A stretch of 64,000 nt of DNA, taken from the NCBI GenBank assembly GCA_019634735.1, contig JAHCAT010000015.1:1-64000 (forward strand), in the 5' to 3' direction. A program made the position numbers and the translations under genes. Below, in pieces: positions 29,931 through 40,693 of the stretch. The stretch is from Lysobacterales bacterium. Lineage in GTDB: Bacteria > Pseudomonadota > Gammaproteobacteria > Xanthomonadales > UBA2363. The notes under the pieces were generated by a model. That model was not told where the DNA came from. It ran no database searches and worked only from the letters and a program-made list of their open reading frames with translations. Within the stretch, counting starts at the first letter, position 1. Each line of letters begins with the position of its first letter.

Positions 29931-31294
29931 TTGCGGACGATCAGCATGGCCAGTTCCAGCGCCTGCTCGTAGTTGAGCCGCGGATCGACGCTGGACCGGT
30001 AGGCGCGCGCCAGGTCGGTTTCCGACAGGTCGCGCGCGCCGCCCATGCATTCGGTCACGTTGTCGCCGGTCAGCTCCAGGTGCACGCCGCCGAGCCGCGT
30101 GCCGGCCTCGCCGTGCAGGTCGAACGCGGCCTCGAGCTCGCCCCGGATGTTGTCGAAGCGACGCGTCTTGAAGCCGTTGCCCAGCGTCTCGGTGTTGCCG
30201 TGCATGGGGTCGCAGCTCCACAGCAGGCCGCGGCCGGTGCCGCGCACGGCGCGCAGCAGCGGCGGCAGGCGGCTTCCGATGTGGGCGGCGCCCATCCGGT
30301 GGATCAGGGTGAGCCGGCCGGGCTCATCGTCCGGGTCCAGGACGTCGAGCAGGCGCAGCAGGGCGTCCGGCGGCGTCGAGGGGCCGATCTTCACGGCGAC
30401 CGGGTTGCGGATGCCGCGCATGTACTCGACGTGGGCGCCGTCCAGGTCGGCCGTGCGCATGCCGATCCAGGGGAAGTGCGTGCCCAGGTTGAACCAGCCC
30501 CACTGGCGGGGCACCTCGCGGGTGAGCGCCTGCTCGTAGTGCAGCAGCAGCGCCTCGTGCGAGGTGTAGAACTCCGCCCGGTTGAGGTTGCCGATGGGGT
30601 CGCCGACCAGGGTCTCCATGAACCGGATCGCGCGGCCGATGCTCTCCACCAGGCGGTGGTACTCGGCTTCCAACGGCGAATGGCGCACCCAGCTCAGATC
30701 CCAGTACTCGGGATGGTGCAGGTCGGCGAAACCGCCGTCGATCAGGGCGCGCACGAAGTTGATGGTCAGCGCCGAGCGCGCGTGGCCCTCGATCATGCGC
30801 GCTGGATCCGGGGTCCGGCTGGCGGCGTCGAAGGCGACATCGTTGACCAGGTCGCCGCGGTAGCTGGGCAGGGTGACGCCGTCGCGCGTTTCGGTGTCGG
30901 CCGAGCGCGGCTTGGCGTATTGCCCGGCGAAGCGGCCGACCCGGACCACCGGAAGCTGCAGGCCGTGCACCAGCACCAGGCTCATCTGCAGCAGCACCTT
31001 GAGGCGGTCGGCAATGATGTCGGAGCGGCAGTCCGCGAAGCTCTCCGCGCAATCGCCGCCTTGCAGGAGGAAGCGGCGGCCGGCGGCGGCTTCGGCGATC
31101 TGCTGCTTGAGCGCGAGGATCTCCCAGGAGGTGACCAGCGGCGGCAGGGCGCGCAACTGTCCGAGCGCGCCCTCCAGCGCCCGGGGGTCCGGGTAGGTCG
31201 GCTGCTGGCTGGCGGGACGCGCGGTCCAGGAATCCGGGCGCCAGTCCTGGGCCGGCCGGACGGCGGCGATCGGACTGCTGTGGCTCTTGCTCAT
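29918..31294 (-). CDS. aroG: 3-deoxy-7-phosphoheptulonate synthase, class II
   Basis: 458 aa; condenses phosphoenolpyruvate with erythrose 4-phosphate, first step of the shikimate pathway. It is the plant/Actinobacteria-type (AroA-II) enzyme, unrelated in sequence to E. coli AroF/G/H. Signatures: LLQGGDCAESFADC (metal Cys), VVRVGRFAGQYAKPRS, LPSYRGD, EFYTSHEALLL, VKIGPSTPPD, WSCDPMHGNT, GGVHLELTGDNVTECMGG. The domain starts at about residue 20 (WRPDSWTARPASQQPTYPD). Class II enzymes are the rule in Xanthomonads. Feedback control cannot be read from sequence. Confidence 0.96.
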   Translation of the reverse strand: MSKSHSSPIAAVRPAQDWRPDSWTARPASQQPTYPDPRALEGALGQLRALPPLVTSWEILALKQQIAEAAAGRRFLLQGGDCAESFADCRSDIIADRLKVLLQMSLVLVHGLQLPVVRVGRFAGQYAKPRSADTETRDGVTLPSYRGDLVNDVAFDAASRTPDPARMIEGHARSALTINFVRALIDGGFADLHHPEYWDLSWVRHSPLEAEYHRLVESIGRAIRFMETLVGDPIGNLNRAEFYTSHEALLLHYEQALTREVPRQWGWFNLGTHFPWIGMRTADLDGAHVEYMRGIRNPVAVKIGPSTPPDALLRLLDVLDPDDEPGRLTLIHRMGAAHIGSRLPPLLRAVRGTGRGLLWSCDPMHGNTETLGNGFKTRRFDNIRGELEAAFDLHGEAGTRLGGVHLELTGDNVTECMGGARDLSETDLARAYRSSVDPRLNYEQALELAMLIVRKRGA

Positions 31295-31393
31295 CGGCGG
31301 GATCGTTCCATGCTGCTGCGCACCATCATGCCATAGCGCCCCACCGCGGTGGCGCCACGTACGTGGCCAGGCGGACGGCTTCGGGCCGGCCGT

Positions 31394-31894
31394 TCAGATC
31401 GTGCGCCGACGTGCCAGCACGGGCATCGCCAGCGCCCAGACCAGCAGGCCGACGAAGCAGATCAGGGTCCAGGCAGGCATCGACAGGCCGAGGAAGGTCC
31501 AGTCGACCTCGGCGCACTCGCCCGAGCCGCTGAACACCATGCGCAGCGTCTGGGAGAGCGGAAACGCCTCCATCATGTAGTCCAGCCCAGGCCCGCAGGC
31601 GGGCACCTGGTCGGCCGGCAGGGACTGCAGCCAGACATGGCGGCCGGCGACGCCGGCACCGAGTGCCGCGGCGGTGGCCGCGAGCAAGGCGTAGACCCAC
31701 CGTCCGGCCGCCGCCGGCCCGTGCAGGGCCGCCGCCAGCAGCACTCCGCCGGTGGCGATCACCGCGACGCGCTGGAAGATGCACAGGGGACAAGGCTCGA
31801 GGCCGAGAACATGCTGGGCGTACAGGGCGTAGGCCATCAGGCCGGCACAGGCGAGGAAGCCGAGCAGCGCCAACTGGCGGAATCCTGGTTTCAT
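31394..31894 (-). CDS. dsbB: Disulfide bond formation protein DsbB
   Basis: 166 aa inner-membrane quinone reductase that reoxidises DsbA. There are four TM segments: about 8-27, 40-60, 65-85 and 140-160. The periplasmic redox pairs are both present: CPLC in [12 protein letters not shown] (about residues 35-38), and a second pair in [11 protein letters not shown]...[11 protein letters not shown]. Start ATG 31894. It stands between aroG (99-bp gap) and the rplQ terminator. Gene content and topology fit DsbB closely. Confidence 0.94.
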   Translation of the reverse strand: MKPGFRQLALLGFLACAGLMAYALYAQHVLGLEPCPLCIFQRVAVIATGGVLLAAALHGPAAAGRWVYALLAATAAALGAGVAGRHVWLQSLPADQVPACGPGLDYMMEAFPLSQTLRMVFSGSGECAEVDWTFLGLSMPAWTLICFVGLLVWALAMPVLARRRTI

Positions 31895-31944
31895 GGGCGT
31901 GGCTTCCTGTGGGGTCCGGTCAACAACGGCTTTCGGATACGCAA

Positions 31945-31973
31945 AGGGCCCGGACGGTTCCCCGCCGGGCCCT
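31945..31973 (-). terminator. Terminator hairpin after rplQ (end of the ribosomal locus)
   Basis: Stem AGGGCCCGG (31945-31953) pairs with CCGGGCCCT (31965-31973). On the minus strand it is followed by a short TTTGCG, so the U-tract is weak but present. It lies 22 nt past the rplQ stop, where the alpha operon should end. Confidence 0.7.
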
Positions 31974-31995
31974 GCCAGATCGGACACCGCGTGGC

Positions 31996-32388
31996 TCAGG
32001 CGGCGTCGGACTGCTCCGCGGCGTCGGTCTGCGGGCGATCGACCAGCTCGACGTAGGCCATCGGCGCATTGTCGCCGGCGCGGAACCCGCACTTCAGGAT
32101 GCGCAGGTAGCCACCCGGGCGCTCGCGGTAGCGAGGACCCAGCTCGACGAACAGGCGGCCGACGGCGACGTCGTCGCGCAGGCGGGCGAACGCCAGGCGG
32201 CGGTTGGCGACGCCATCGGTCTTGGCCAGGGTGATCAGCGGTTCGGCAACCCGGCGCAGTTCCTTGGCCTTGGGCAGCGTGGTCTTGATGATCTCGTGGC
32301 GGAACAGGCTTGCGGCCATGTTGCGGAACATGGCTTCACGGTGGGCGCTGGTGCGGTTGAGCTTGCGCCCGGCTTTGCGGTGACGCAT
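31996..32388 (-). CDS. rplQ: 50S ribosomal protein L17
   Basis: 130 aa. Starts [25 protein letters not shown], the L17 signature, and ends with an Asp/Glu/Ala tail. Last gene of the alpha operon, 139 bp after rpoA and followed by a terminator hairpin. The rpoA-rplQ gap contains an ACCGGCC/GGCCGGT palindrome (near 32429-32448). Confidence 0.98.
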   Translation of the reverse strand: MRHRKAGRKLNRTSAHREAMFRNMAASLFRHEIIKTTLPKAKELRRVAEPLITLAKTDGVANRRLAFARLRDDVAVGRLFVELGPRYRERPGGYLRILKCGFRAGDNAPMAYVELVDRPQTDAAEQSDAA

Positions 32389-32527
32389 GACGGCGATTCC
32401 TGCTTGTGGACGTCCTGTCCGGATCAACCGGCCGATCCTGGCCGGTACCAATACGAGGGTTGTTATGGGTCGCCAACCTCGCCGGTCCTCACGCGGTCCG
32501 GCGGGTGGCGCCTGGTTTCTTGGTGTA

Positions 32528-33523
32528 TCAGCCGGCCATCATGCCGGAGCCGAGCCCCGACGGCGGCCAGTTCTCGAGCTTCATGCCCAGCGACAGCCCG
32601 TGGGCCGCCAGTACGTCCTTGATCTCGGTGAGCGACTTCTTGCCCAGGTTCGGGGTCTTCAGCAGCTCGACCTCGGAACGCTGGATGAGGTCGCCGATGT
32701 AGTAGATGCTCTCGGCCTTCAGGCAGTTCGCCGAACGCACCGTGAGCTCCAGGTCGTCGATCGGGCGCAGCAGCATCGGATCGAAGCCGGCGGTCTCGGC
32801 ACGCGACTTCTCCGGCTCGATCCGCGAGAAGTCCCCGAACACGGAGATCTGCTCGGCCAGGATGCCCGCGGCCTGGCGGACCGCGTCCTCGGCTTCGACC
32901 GTGCCGTTGGTCTCGACGTCCAGAACCAGGCGGTCGAGGTCGGTACGCTGCTCGACGCGGGCGGCGTCGACCTCGTAGGCGACCCGGCGCACCGGGCAGA
33001 ACGAGGCATCGAGCTGCAGCTTGCCGATCGGGCGCGGCTCGTCGCCCGCCAGGCGGACGGTGGCCGGCTGGTAGCCCATGCCGCGGCTGATCTTCAGCCG
33101 CATGGTGAACTCGATGTCCTTGGTCAGGTGCGCGATCACGTGGTCGCGGTTGACGACCTCGACGCTGGCATCGCCCTGGATGTCGCCGGCGGTGATCACG
33201 CCCTTGCCCTTGCGGGACAGCTGGACCATGGTCTCGTCGCGCCCGTTCAGGCGGATCGCCACGTCCTTGAGGTTCAGCAGGACGTCCAGGACGTCCTCCT
33301 GCAGGCCCTCGACGGTGGTGTACTCGTGGAGCACGCCGTCGATCTCCGCCTCGACGATCGCCGCACCGGGGATCGAGGAGAGCAGGACTCGACGCAGCGC
33401 GTTGCCAAGGGTGTGGCCGAAACCGCGCTCGAGCGGCTCCACCACGACCTTGGCGCGGTGCGCGCTGAGCTTTTCCACGGTGACGCCGCGCGGACGCAGC
33501 ACGCTGATGGGAGCGCTTGCCAT
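32528..33523 (-). CDS. rpoA: RNA polymerase alpha subunit
   Basis: 331 aa. The N-terminal domain (1-235) assembles the enzyme ([22 protein letters not shown]). A linker leads to the C-terminal domain (250-331), which contacts UP elements and activators; the DNA-contacting arginine lies in [12 protein letters not shown], and the helix-hairpin-helix is [25 protein letters not shown]. Alpha-operon gene downstream of rpsD with a 20-bp gap. Confidence 0.99.
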   Translation of the reverse strand: MASAPISVLRPRGVTVEKLSAHRAKVVVEPLERGFGHTLGNALRRVLLSSIPGAAIVEAEIDGVLHEYTTVEGLQEDVLDVLLNLKDVAIRLNGRDETMVQLSRKGKGVITAGDIQGDASVEVVNRDHVIAHLTKDIEFTMRLKISRGMGYQPATVRLAGDEPRPIGKLQLDASFCPVRRVAYEVDAARVEQRTDLDRLVLDVETNGTVEAEDAVRQAAGILAEQISVFGDFSRIEPEKSRAETAGFDPMLLRPIDDLELTVRSANCLKAESIYYIGDLIQRSEVELLKTPNLGKKSLTEIKDVLAAHGLSLGMKLENWPPSGLGSGMMAG

Positions 33524-33543
33524 TCAGGCTTTCTCCGGATTGC

Positions 33544-34173
33544 TTACTTGGAATACAACTCGATGATGAGGCTTTCGTTGATGTCGGCCGGCAGGTCAGA
33601 GCGCTCGGGGAGCGCCTTGAAGACACCGGTCATCTTCTTCGAATCGACCTCGATCCAGCCCGGCACCAGGTCCATCTGCTCGGCCACGGTGAGGGCCTCC
33701 TGGACGCGGAGCTGGCCCTTGGCGCGCTCGTGGATGGCGATCTCGTCGCCCGGCTTGACCGCAAACGACGGCAGGTTGACGCTGCGGCCGTTGACCATGA
33801 CTGCCTTGTGGGAAACGAGCTGCCTGGCCTGGGCGCGGGTCACCGCGAAGCCCATCCGGTAGACGACGTTGTCCAGTCGGGTCTCCAGCATCTGCAGCAG
33901 GTTCTCGCCGGTGTTGCCCTTGCGGGTCGACGCCTTGGCGTAGTAGTTGCGGAACTGGCGCTCCAGCAGGCCGTAGATGCGCTTGACCTTCTGCTTCTCG
34001 CGCAGCTGCACCGCGTAGTCGGACAGCTTGCCGCGCTTGGCGACGGCGCCGTGCTGTCCGGGCTTCTGCTCGAACTTGCACTTCGACTCGATGCCGCGGG
34101 CGGGGCTCTTGAGGCTGAGGTCGGCGCCTTCGCGGCGGGCCAGCTTGCAGGTGGGACCGATGTAACGTGCCAT
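33544..34173 (-). CDS. rpsD: 30S ribosomal protein S4
   Basis: 209 aa; primary 16S rRNA binder and, in E. coli, the translational repressor of the alpha operon. Start [19 protein letters not shown]; the S4 RNA-binding fold includes [24 protein letters not shown]. The E. coli alpha mRNA pseudoknot lies upstream of rpsM; I could not confirm an equivalent here. Confidence 0.98.
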   Translation of the reverse strand: MARYIGPTCKLARREGADLSLKSPARGIESKCKFEQKPGQHGAVAKRGKLSDYAVQLREKQKVKRIYGLLERQFRNYYAKASTRKGNTGENLLQMLETRLDNVVYRMGFAVTRAQARQLVSHKAVMVNGRSVNLPSFAVKPGDEIAIHERAKGQLRVQEALTVAEQMDLVPGWIEVDSKKMTGVFKALPERSDLPADINESLIIELYSK

Positions 34174-34253
34174 GTGCTCTTTCCAGTGATCCGGCCATCG
34201 AAGGCCGGTTTCTCGAACTGTGCGATCGCGGGGATCGCAACAACCAGTTGACT

Positions 34254-34649
34254 TCAGACCCGGCGGCGCTTCGGCGGCCGGCAGCCGTTGTGCGGAATCG
34301 GCGTGATGTCGGTGATGCTGGTGACCTTGATGCCCAGGGCGTTCAGGGAACGCACCGAGGACTCCCGGCCCGGACCGGGACCCTTGACGCGGACCTCGAC
34401 GTTCTTGACGCCGTAGTCGAGCGCGACACGGCCGGCCTTCTCGGCAGCCACCTGCGCCGCGAACGGCGTCGACTTGCGCGAGCCGCGGAAACCGGCACCG
34501 CCCGAGGTCGCCCAGGACAGGGCGTTGCCCTGGCGGTCGGTGATCGTGATGATCGTGTTGTTGAACGAGGCCTGGACATGGACGATGCCGTCCGTGACCA
34601 CGCGCTTGATCTTCTTCTTGCCCTTGCTGGCGGCAGCCGGCTTGCTCAT
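34254..34649 (-). CDS. rpsK: 30S ribosomal protein S11
   Basis: 131 aa. The core [19 protein letters not shown] and the C-terminal [16 protein letters not shown] are diagnostic. S11 sits in the 30S platform beside the mRNA exit. The gap to rpsM is 12 bp and to rpsD 80 bp. Confidence 0.98.
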   Translation of the reverse strand: MSKPAAASKGKKKIKRVVTDGIVHVQASFNNTIITITDRQGNALSWATSGGAGFRGSRKSTPFAAQVAAEKAGRVALDYGVKNVEVRVKGPGPGRESSVRSLNALGIKVTSITDITPIPHNGCRPPKRRRV

Positions 34650-34661
34650 GTGCGGCAGTCC

Positions 34662-35018
34662 TTACTTCTTGATCGGGCGACGCGGGCCCTTGCGGGTGCG
34701 TGCATTGGTGCGGGTGCGCTGGCCCCGGGTCGGCAGGCCCTTGCGGTGGCGAAGGCCACGGTAGGTGCCCAGGTCGATCAGGCGCTTGATGCTCATGGCG
34801 TTCTCGCGGCGGAGGTCGCCCTCGACCGCGAACTTGCCGACCTCAGAACGGAGGCTCTCGACCTGCGCCTCGGTAAGGTCGCGGATCTTGGTGCTGGAGA
34901 CCACGCCGGCGCTGTCGCAGATCTTGCGCGCGCGGGAACGGCCAATGCCAAAAATGCTGGTGAGGCCGATCCAGACATGCTTCTGGACCGGAAGGTTTAC
35001 GCCTGCGATGCGCGCCAT
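34662..35018 (-). CDS. rpsM: 30S ribosomal protein S13
   Basis: 118 aa; 30S head protein that forms bridges to the 50S subunit and touches the P-site tRNA through its basic tail. Starts [21 protein letters not shown] and ends [16 protein letters not shown]. It follows secY by only 75 bp, so rpmJ (L36), found at this point in E. coli, is absent. Confidence 0.98.
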   Translation of the reverse strand: MARIAGVNLPVQKHVWIGLTSIFGIGRSRARKICDSAGVVSSTKIRDLTEAQVESLRSEVGKFAVEGDLRRENAMSIKRLIDLGTYRGLRHRKGLPTRGQRTRTNARTRKGPRRPIKK

Positions 35019-35093
35019 CTGATGCGTCTCCGAACTAACTACTGCGCAGTGAACCGGAAATTATAGTTAAACCTGGGCCTGGAACTCAAGTAC

Positions 35094-36458
35094 CTATCGC
35101 CGGACCAGGCCGGAACGGCCCGATCCCTTGAGGTTGGCCTTCTTGAGCAGGCTTTCGTACTGGTGGGACATGAGGTGGGCCTGGATCTGGGACGTGAAGT
35201 CCATGACCACGACCACGACGATCAGCAGCGAGGTGCCGCCGAAGTAGAACGGCACGTTCCAGCCCGACCGCATGAACTCGGGGAGCAGGCAGACCGCGAC
35301 CAGGTAGGCAGCACCGGCGGCGGTCAGCCGGGTCAGCACGCCGTCGATGTAGTCGGCGGTCGCCTTGCCCGGGCGGATGCCCGGGATCAGCGCGCCGGAC
35401 TTCTTGAGGTTGTCGGCGGTCTCCTGGCTGTTGAACACGATTGCCGTGTAGAAGAACGCGAAACCGGCGATCAGGGCGCCGTACAGCAGCAGGTACAGCG
35501 GCTCGCCCGGCGACAGCGCCTGGGTGATCGACTGCAGTACCCGGGTGCCGGTGCCCGAGCCGGTGCCGAACCAGGAGGCGGCGGTGGCCGGGAACAGGAT
35601 GATGCTGGACGCGAAGATCGCAGGGATCACGCCCGCCATGTTCAGCTTCAGCGGCAGGTGCGACGTCTGGTTCATGTAGGCGTTTCGGCCACCCTGCTTT
35701 CGTGCGTAGTTGACCGGGATGCGGCGCTGCGCGCGCTCCATGAACACCACGAACAGGGTGACGGCGAGCACGATCACCAGCACGAAGATCACGGTCAGGG
35801 GACTGAGGTCGCCATTGCGCGCCAGCTCCAGGGTCGCGGCGATCGCCGACGGCAGGCCGGCGACGATGCCGGCGAAGATGATCAGCGAGATGCCGTTGCC
35901 GACGCCGCGCTCGGTGATCTGCTCGCCCAGCCACATCAGGAACATGGTGCCCGCGGTCAGGCCGACCACGGCGCTGAACACGAACCCGAAGCCGGGGTTG
36001 ATGACCACGGGCAGTCCGCCGCCCAGGGTCTGGTTCTGCAGCGCCACGGCGACGCCCATGGCCTGGAAGACGGCGAGGGCCACGGTGCCGTAGCGGGTGT
36101 ACTGGGTCAGCTTGCGGCGGCCGGCCTCGCCTTCCTTCTTGATCGCCTGCAGGCTGGGCAGGACCGCCGACAGCAGCTGCACGATGATCGAGGCGGAGAT
36201 GTAGGGGATGATGCCGATCGCGAAGATCGAGAAGCGCTCGAGCGCGCCACCGGAGAACATGTTGAACATGTCGACGATGGTGCCGCTCTGCTGGTCCATG
36301 AATTCGGCCATGGCGCCAGGGTTGACGCCGGGGACCGGGATGAACGTGCCCAGGCGGTAGACGATCAGCGCACCAACCACGAACAGCAGACGCTGCCGCA
36401 GCTCGGTCAGCTTGCCGAATCCCGCCATCGCTCCAGCATTTGGTGTCTTCAGTGCCAC
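35094..36458 (-). CDS. secY: Protein translocase channel subunit SecY
   Basis: 454 aa, ten predicted TM helices, forming the SecYEG channel with SecE (encoded at 62249) and SecG. It starts at GTG 36458 with AGGGA eight nt upstream; an ATG ten codons in (36428) would shorten the cytoplasmic N-terminus below the usual length. Signatures: [22 protein letters not shown] (TM1) and [24 protein letters not shown] (about residues 175-200). Cytosolic loop residues for ribosome and SecA contact are in [15 protein letters not shown]. Confidence 0.98.
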   Translation of the reverse strand: MALKTPNAGAMAGFGKLTELRQRLLFVVGALIVYRLGTFIPVPGVNPGAMAEFMDQQSGTIVDMFNMFSGGALERFSIFAIGIIPYISASIIVQLLSAVLPSLQAIKKEGEAGRRKLTQYTRYGTVALAVFQAMGVAVALQNQTLGGGLPVVINPGFGFVFSAVVGLTAGTMFLMWLGEQITERGVGNGISLIIFAGIVAGLPSAIAATLELARNGDLSPLTVIFVLVIVLAVTLFVVFMERAQRRIPVNYARKQGGRNAYMNQTSHLPLKLNMAGVIPAIFASSIILFPATAASWFGTGSGTGTRVLQSITQALSPGEPLYLLLYGALIAGFAFFYTAIVFNSQETADNLKKSGALIPGIRPGKATADYIDGVLTRLTAAGAAYLVAVCLLPEFMRSGWNVPFYFGGTSLLIVVVVVMDFTSQIQAHLMSHQYESLLKKANLKGSGRSGLVRR

Positions 36459-36578
36459 GTTAAGTCCCTAAGCTTTGAGATCGTCCGTGACCCAGGGGAC
36501 CGGCCGCCATGGCCAGCCCCCGGATTGCGCGGGATCATCCCTGATCGAAGTACCGGCCGGTCCCGGCCGGTCCGGCCG

Positions 36579-37013
36579 TCACTCGACGCTGCCGCCGGCG
36601 GCGAGGATCATTTCGCGGGCACCGGCGGTGACCGCAACGCCCTTCACGTGCACGGCCCGGGCCAGCTCGCCCTTCTTCACGATCTTGGCGCGCACCGCGT
36701 GGCGGTCCACCAGGCCGGCGCCACGCAGGATGTCGAGGTCCACGGTGTCGCCCTGCACCATCTCCAGCTGGTAGACGAACACCTCGGCGCACTCGTGCTT
36801 CTTGCGCGAGCGGAAGCCGACCTTGGGCAGGCGGCGCTGCAGGGGCATCTGGCCGCCTTCGAAGCCGGCCTTGACCTTGCCCTTGCCGGCGCGCGCGTAC
36901 TGGCCCTTGTGGCCGCGACCTGCGGTCTTGCCCAGGCCGGAGCCGATGCCGCGGCCGACGCGGGTGCGCTCCTTGCGGGCGCCCTCGGCGGGCTTGATGT
37001 CATTCAGGCGCAT
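36579..37013 (-). CDS. rplO: 50S ribosomal protein L15
   Basis: 144 aa. [20 protein letters not shown] start and the Gly-rich [19 protein letters not shown] are the L15 signature. L15 is a late assembly protein of the 50S. A 120-bp gap precedes secY and includes several CCGG-rich palindromes but no gene. Confidence 0.98.
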   Translation of the reverse strand: MRLNDIKPAEGARKERTRVGRGIGSGLGKTAGRGHKGQYARAGKGKVKAGFEGGQMPLQRRLPKVGFRSRKKHECAEVFVYQLEMVQGDTVDLDILRGAGLVDRHAVRAKIVKKGELARAVHVKGVAVTAGAREMILAAGGSVE

Positions 37014-37017
37014 GATG

Positions 37018-37209
37018 TCACTCCTCGACTCGGACCAGGTAACCGACCTGGTTGATCAGGCCGCGGACGCTCGGCGAGTCCTTGAGCTCGCGCACGTCGT
37101 TGGTCTTGCGCAGGCCCAGGGCCTGCACGCTCTTGCGATGCCGCTCCTGGCAGCCGCGCAGGCCCTTGACCAGGCGGACGCGGACGGTCTTGTGGTTGTC
37201 AGTTGCCAC
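37018..37209 (-). CDS. rpmD: 50S ribosomal protein L30
   Basis: 63 aa from a GTG start at 37209 (then [18 protein letters not shown]). Its first 11 nt overlap the end of rpsE, implying translational coupling. The core [21 protein letters not shown] is diagnostic. The gap to rplO is 4 bp. Confidence 0.97.
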   Translation of the reverse strand: MATDNHKTVRVRLVKGLRGCQERHRKSVQALGLRKTNDVRELKDSPSVRGLINQVGYLVRVEE

Positions 37210-37705
37210 CGGTCAGTTCCTCCACGCTCTTGCCGCGCTTGGCCGCGATGCGGGCCGGCGAGGCGATGTTCTTGAGACCGATGATGGTGGCGCGCACCAG
37301 GTTGATCGGGTTGCGCGAGCCCTGGGCCTTGCTCAGGATGTTGCGCACGCCGAGCACCTCGAAGACCGCGCGCATGGCGCCGCCGGCGATCACGCCGGTG
37401 CCCTCGGCGGCAGGCTGCATGTAGACCTTGGCGGCGCCGTGCTCGGCGGTCACCGGGTACCAGATGGTGCCTTCGTTGAGGGCGACGTCGACCATGCTCT
37501 TGCGGGCCTTCTCCATCGACTTCTGGATGGCCACCGGAACCTCTCGGGCCTTTCCGTAGCCGAAGCCGACCTTGCCGGCGCCGTCACCGACGACGGTCAG
37601 CGCGGCGAAGCCGAAGATGCGGCCGCCCTTGACCGTCTTGGAGACGCGGTTGACCGAAACGAGCTTCTCGATCAGGCCGTCGTTGTTGTCGCGATCGTTT
37701 GCCAT
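37199..37705 (-). CDS. rpsE: 30S ribosomal protein S5
   Basis: 168 aa; contributes to decoding fidelity and mRNA helicase activity at the entry tunnel. Double-stranded RBD-like N-terminal domain with [21 protein letters not shown] and the [18 protein letters not shown] loop. The C-terminal part reads [23 protein letters not shown]. Confidence 0.98.
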   Translation of the reverse strand: MANDRDNNDGLIEKLVSVNRVSKTVKGGRIFGFAALTVVGDGAGKVGFGYGKAREVPVAIQKSMEKARKSMVDVALNEGTIWYPVTAEHGAAKVYMQPAAEGTGVIAGGAMRAVFEVLGVRNILSKAQGSRNPINLVRATIIGLKNIASPARIAAKRGKSVEELTGGN

Positions 37706-37729
37706 TTTCTTGAATTCTCAGTCTCGTGG

Positions 37730-38092
37730 TCAGAACTTCAGGCCGGCTTCGCGGGCTGCGTCGGCCAGGGCCTTGACGCGGCCGTGGTAGCGGAACCCGG
37801 AGCGGTCGAAGGCGACCGAATCGACACCCTTGGCCAGCGCCGCCTCGGCGACGGCACGGCCGACGGCGGCGGCCGCGTCCTTGTTCTTGGTGCCCTTGAG
37901 GCCCTCGCGGACGGCCTTCTGGACGGTGGAGGCGGCGGCGACGACGCTCTGGCCGTCGGCGGCGAAGACCTGCGCGTAGAGGTGCTGGCCGGTGCGGTGC
38001 ACGCTCAGGCGCGGCACGCCCAGCTCGCGGATGTGCATGCGCGAACGCTTGGCGCGGCGCAGGCGGGAAGTGTTCTTGTCCACGGTGCTCAT
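37730..38092 (-). CDS. rplR: 50S ribosomal protein L18
   Basis: 120 aa; binds 5S rRNA with L5. It has a basic N-terminus ([27 protein letters not shown]) and a C-terminal [22 protein letters not shown], typical of L18. Gap of 24 bp to rpsE. Confidence 0.98.
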   Translation of the reverse strand: MSTVDKNTSRLRRAKRSRMHIRELGVPRLSVHRTGQHLYAQVFAADGQSVVAAASTVQKAVREGLKGTKNKDAAAAVGRAVAEAALAKGVDSVAFDRSGFRYHGRVKALADAAREAGLKF

Positions 38093-38099
38093 CTCCGGA

Positions 38100-38627
38100 T
38101 CAGGCCTTCTTCGCTTCCTTCATCACGATCTTCTCGCCGGAGTAGCGCACGCCCTTGCCCTTGTAGGGCTCCGGCGGGCGGAAGCCGCGGATCTTGGCCG
38201 CAACCTCGCCGACGACCTGCTTGTCCGTTCCCTTGACCAGGACCTCGGTCTGGGTCGGCGTCTCGATCGTGATGCCCTCCGGCGCCGTGAAGACGACCGG
38301 ATGGGAAAAACCAAGGGCGAGGTTCAGGTCCCTGCCCTGCATGTTTGCGCGGTAGCCGACGCCGACCAGCTCGAGCTTGCGCTCGTAGCCCTGGCTGACA
38401 CCGGTGACCATGTTGTTGAGCAACGCGCGCAGCGTCCCGGCCATCGCCCAGTCCTGGTCGGACCGCGCGGCCAGGGTGACCGTGCCGTTCTCGATGGAGA
38501 TCTCGACGCCGTCCGGACGGGGGCCGATGAGGCTGCCCTTGGGACCCTTGACCTCGATCTGCTGCTCGCCGATGTGGCACTCGACGCCCTTCGGCAGCGC
38601 GATCGGCTTCTTGGCGACTCGCGACAT
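38100..38627 (-). CDS. rplF: 50S ribosomal protein L6
   Basis: 175 aa, two tandem repeats of the same alpha/beta fold (about 1-80 and 85-170). The conserved VGVGYRA and the C-terminal [18 protein letters not shown] are diagnostic. L6 lies near the factor-binding site. A strong GAGGAGA Shine-Dalgarno precedes ATG 38627. Confidence 0.98.
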   Translation of the reverse strand: MSRVAKKPIALPKGVECHIGEQQIEVKGPKGSLIGPRPDGVEISIENGTVTLAARSDQDWAMAGTLRALLNNMVTGVSQGYERKLELVGVGYRANMQGRDLNLALGFSHPVVFTAPEGITIETPTQTEVLVKGTDKQVVGEVAAKIRGFRPPEPYKGKGVRYSGEKIVMKEAKKA

Positions 38628-38638
38628 GATTTCTCTCC

Positions 38639-39037
38639 TCAGGCGACCAGGGCGATCACTTCGCCGCCAAGACCCTTGTTGCGGGCCTGGGCGTCGGTCA
38701 TGACACCGGACGATGTGGTGACGATGCTGATGCCGAGGCCGCCGAGCACCTTGGGCAGCTCGCTCTTGCCACGGTACTGGCGCAGGCCGGGCTTGCTGAC
38801 GCGCTGCAGCCGGTCGATAACGGGACGGCCCTCGAAGTACTTCAACAGCACTTCCAGCTCCTTCTTGCCCGGGCCGGTCTCGCGGGTGGCGAAGTCGGCG
38901 ATGTAGCCCTCGTCCTTCAGGACCCGGGCGATCTCGGACTTGAGCTTGGAGGCCGGCATGCGGACGCTCTGCTTGCGTGCCGCCTGCGCATTCTTGATGC
39001 GCGAGAACATGTCGGCGATGGGATCAGTCATGCTCAT
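38639..39037 (-). CDS. rpsH: 30S ribosomal protein S8
   Basis: 132 aa. Starts [22 protein letters not shown]; the C-terminal [19 protein letters not shown] is the S8 signature. In E. coli S8 represses the spc operon by binding near the start of rplE, so the same feedback is expected here, though I have not identified the site. Confidence 0.98.
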   Translation of the reverse strand: MSMTDPIADMFSRIKNAQAARKQSVRMPASKLKSEIARVLKDEGYIADFATRETGPGKKELEVLLKYFEGRPVIDRLQRVSKPGLRQYRGKSELPKVLGGLGISIVTTSSGVMTDAQARNKGLGGEVIALVA

Positions 39038-39083
39038 TTCGAATTGTTCCTTGGAATGTCTCTAAGCACCGATATCCGCGAGA

Positions 39084-39389
39084 TCACCAGCTGCCCTTGC
39101 GCAGACCGGGGACGTCGCCGCGCATGGTGGCTTCGCGCAGCTTGTTGCGGCCCAGGCCGAACTTGCTGTAGGTGCCGCGCGGGCGGCCGGAAAGCGCGCA
39201 ACGGTTGCGGACGCGCGCCGGCGAGGAGTCGCGCGGCAGCTTCTGCAGCTTGATGCTGGCTTCCATCTTCGCCTCGTAGGAGGCATTGGGGTCGGCGAGC
39301 ACCGCTTTCAGCTCGGCGCGCTTCTTGGCGTGGCGCTTCACGAGCTTCGCCCGCTTGAGCTCGCGCTCGACCATGCTTGTCTTGGCCAT
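39084..39389 (-). CDS. rpsN: 30S ribosomal protein S14 (zinc-free type)
   Basis: 101 aa, the longer C-minus form. The CxxC zinc pairs of the short S14 type are absent; the C-terminus reads [27 protein letters not shown]. Starts [20 protein letters not shown]. Confidence 0.98.
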   Translation of the reverse strand: MAKTSMVERELKRAKLVKRHAKKRAELKAVLADPNASYEAKMEASIKLQKLPRDSSPARVRNRCALSGRPRGTYSKFGLGRNKLREATMRGDVPGLRKGSW

Positions 39390-39407
39390 TGCGTCGGATC
39401 CTGTCGA

Positions 39408-39950
39408 TCAGTTGCGGAAGGGGAAGCTGAACGCTTCGAGCAGTGCCTTGGCCTCGGCGTCCGACTTCGCGGTGGTGCCGATGGCGATGTCCATGCCGCG
39501 CAGCGCGTCGACCTGGTCGAAATCGATCTCAGGGAAGATGATCTGTTCCTTGATGCCGAAGTTGAAGTTGCCGCGACCGTCGAACGAGCGGCCGGAGATG
39601 CCCCGGAAGTCGCGCACGCGCGGCAAGGCGATGTTGATCAGCCGGTCGAGGAACTCGAACATCTGCTTCCGGCGCAGGGTCACCTTGCAGCCGATCGGCC
39701 AGCCGTCGCGGATCTTGAAGCTCGCCACCGACTTGCGGGCCAGCGTGGTCACCGGCCGCTGACCGGCGATCTTGGTCATGTCGGCAAGCGCGTTCTCCAG
39801 CACCTTCTTGTTGCCCACTGCCTCGCCGACGCCCATGTTCAGCGTCACCTTGGCCAGGCGCGGGACCTGCATCGGGTTTCCGTAGCCGAACTTCTCGGTC
39901 AGCTTCGGGACAACCTCTTCCTTGTAGAACTTTTCCAGACGCGTGGACAT
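39408..39950 (-). CDS. rplE: 50S ribosomal protein L5
   Basis: 180 aa; binds 5S rRNA and the P-site tRNA elbow. Start ATG 39950 ([17 protein letters not shown]) matches the family N-terminus; an upstream in-frame codon is rejected because it would run into rplX. The core [24 protein letters not shown] is diagnostic. Confidence 0.98.
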   Translation of the reverse strand: MSTRLEKFYKEEVVPKLTEKFGYGNPMQVPRLAKVTLNMGVGEAVGNKKVLENALADMTKIAGQRPVTTLARKSVASFKIRDGWPIGCKVTLRRKQMFEFLDRLINIALPRVRDFRGISGRSFDGRGNFNFGIKEQIIFPEIDFDQVDALRGMDIAIGTTAKSDAEAKALLEAFSFPFRN

Positions 39951-39960
39951 GGCGTTTTCC

Positions 39961-40281
39961 TCAGGCGTCAACCACTTCACCGCTGGAGCGGAACACGCGA
40001 ACCTTGCGTCCATCCTCCAGCACCTTGAAACCGACGCGCTCGCCCTTGCCCGTCGCCGGGTTGAGCAACATCACGTTGGAGCCGTGGATCGGCGCCTCCC
40101 GCTCGATGATCCCGCCCGGCTGGTTGGCCTGGGGATTCGGCTTGGTATGGCGCTTCACCAGATTCACGTTGGCCACGACGAGATGCTCGCCGCCGTTCAG
40201 GACGCGGATCACCTCGCCCTTCTGGCCCTTGTTCTTGCCGGTGATCACGAGTACCTGGTCACCCTTGCGCAGACGATTCAT
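39961..40281 (-). CDS. rplX: 50S ribosomal protein L24
   Basis: 106 aa with an N-terminal KOW motif ([22 protein letters not shown]). It is one of the initiators of 50S assembly. Gap of 10 bp to rplE. Confidence 0.98.
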   Translation of the reverse strand: MNRLRKGDQVLVITGKNKGQKGEVIRVLNGGEHLVVANVNLVKRHTKPNPQANQPGGIIEREAPIHGSNVMLLNPATGKGERVGFKVLEDGRKVRVFRSSGEVVDA

Positions 40282-40294
40282 GACAGCGTTTTCC

Positions 40295-40663
40295 TTACAG
40301 CACTTCCGGCGCCAGCGACACGATCTTCATGAACTTCTCGGAGCGCAGTTCGCGCGTCACGGGCCCGAAGATGCGCGTGCCGATCGGCTCGTGCTTGTTG
40401 TTGAGCAGGACGGCGGCGTTGCCGTCGAAACGGATCAGCGAGCCGTCCGGACGACGGACGCCCTTGGCGGTGCGGACCACGACGGCGTTGTAGACCTCGC
40501 CCTTCTTGACCTTGCCGCGCGGGATCGCGTCCTTGATCGACACCTTGATGATGTCGCCGATGTTGGCGTAGCGGCGCTTGGAACCACCCAGCACCTTGAT
40601 GCACATAAGTTCCCGGGCGCCGGAGTTGTCCGCCGCCTGCAGGGTGCTTTGCATCTGGATCAT
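40295..40663 (-). CDS. rplN: 50S ribosomal protein L14
   Basis: 122 aa. [33 protein letters not shown] is the invariant L14 start. It forms an intersubunit bridge and is the landing site of RsfS. First gene of the spc segment, 30 bp after rpsQ. Confidence 0.98.
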   Translation of the reverse strand: MIQMQSTLQAADNSGARELMCIKVLGGSKRRYANIGDIIKVSIKDAIPRGKVKKGEVYNAVVVRTAKGVRRPDGSLIRFDGNAAVLLNNKHEPIGTRIFGPVTRELRSEKFMKIVSLAPEVL

Positions 40664-40693
40664 TGTCTCGATCTCCTGGTGATGGCGGTCTGA

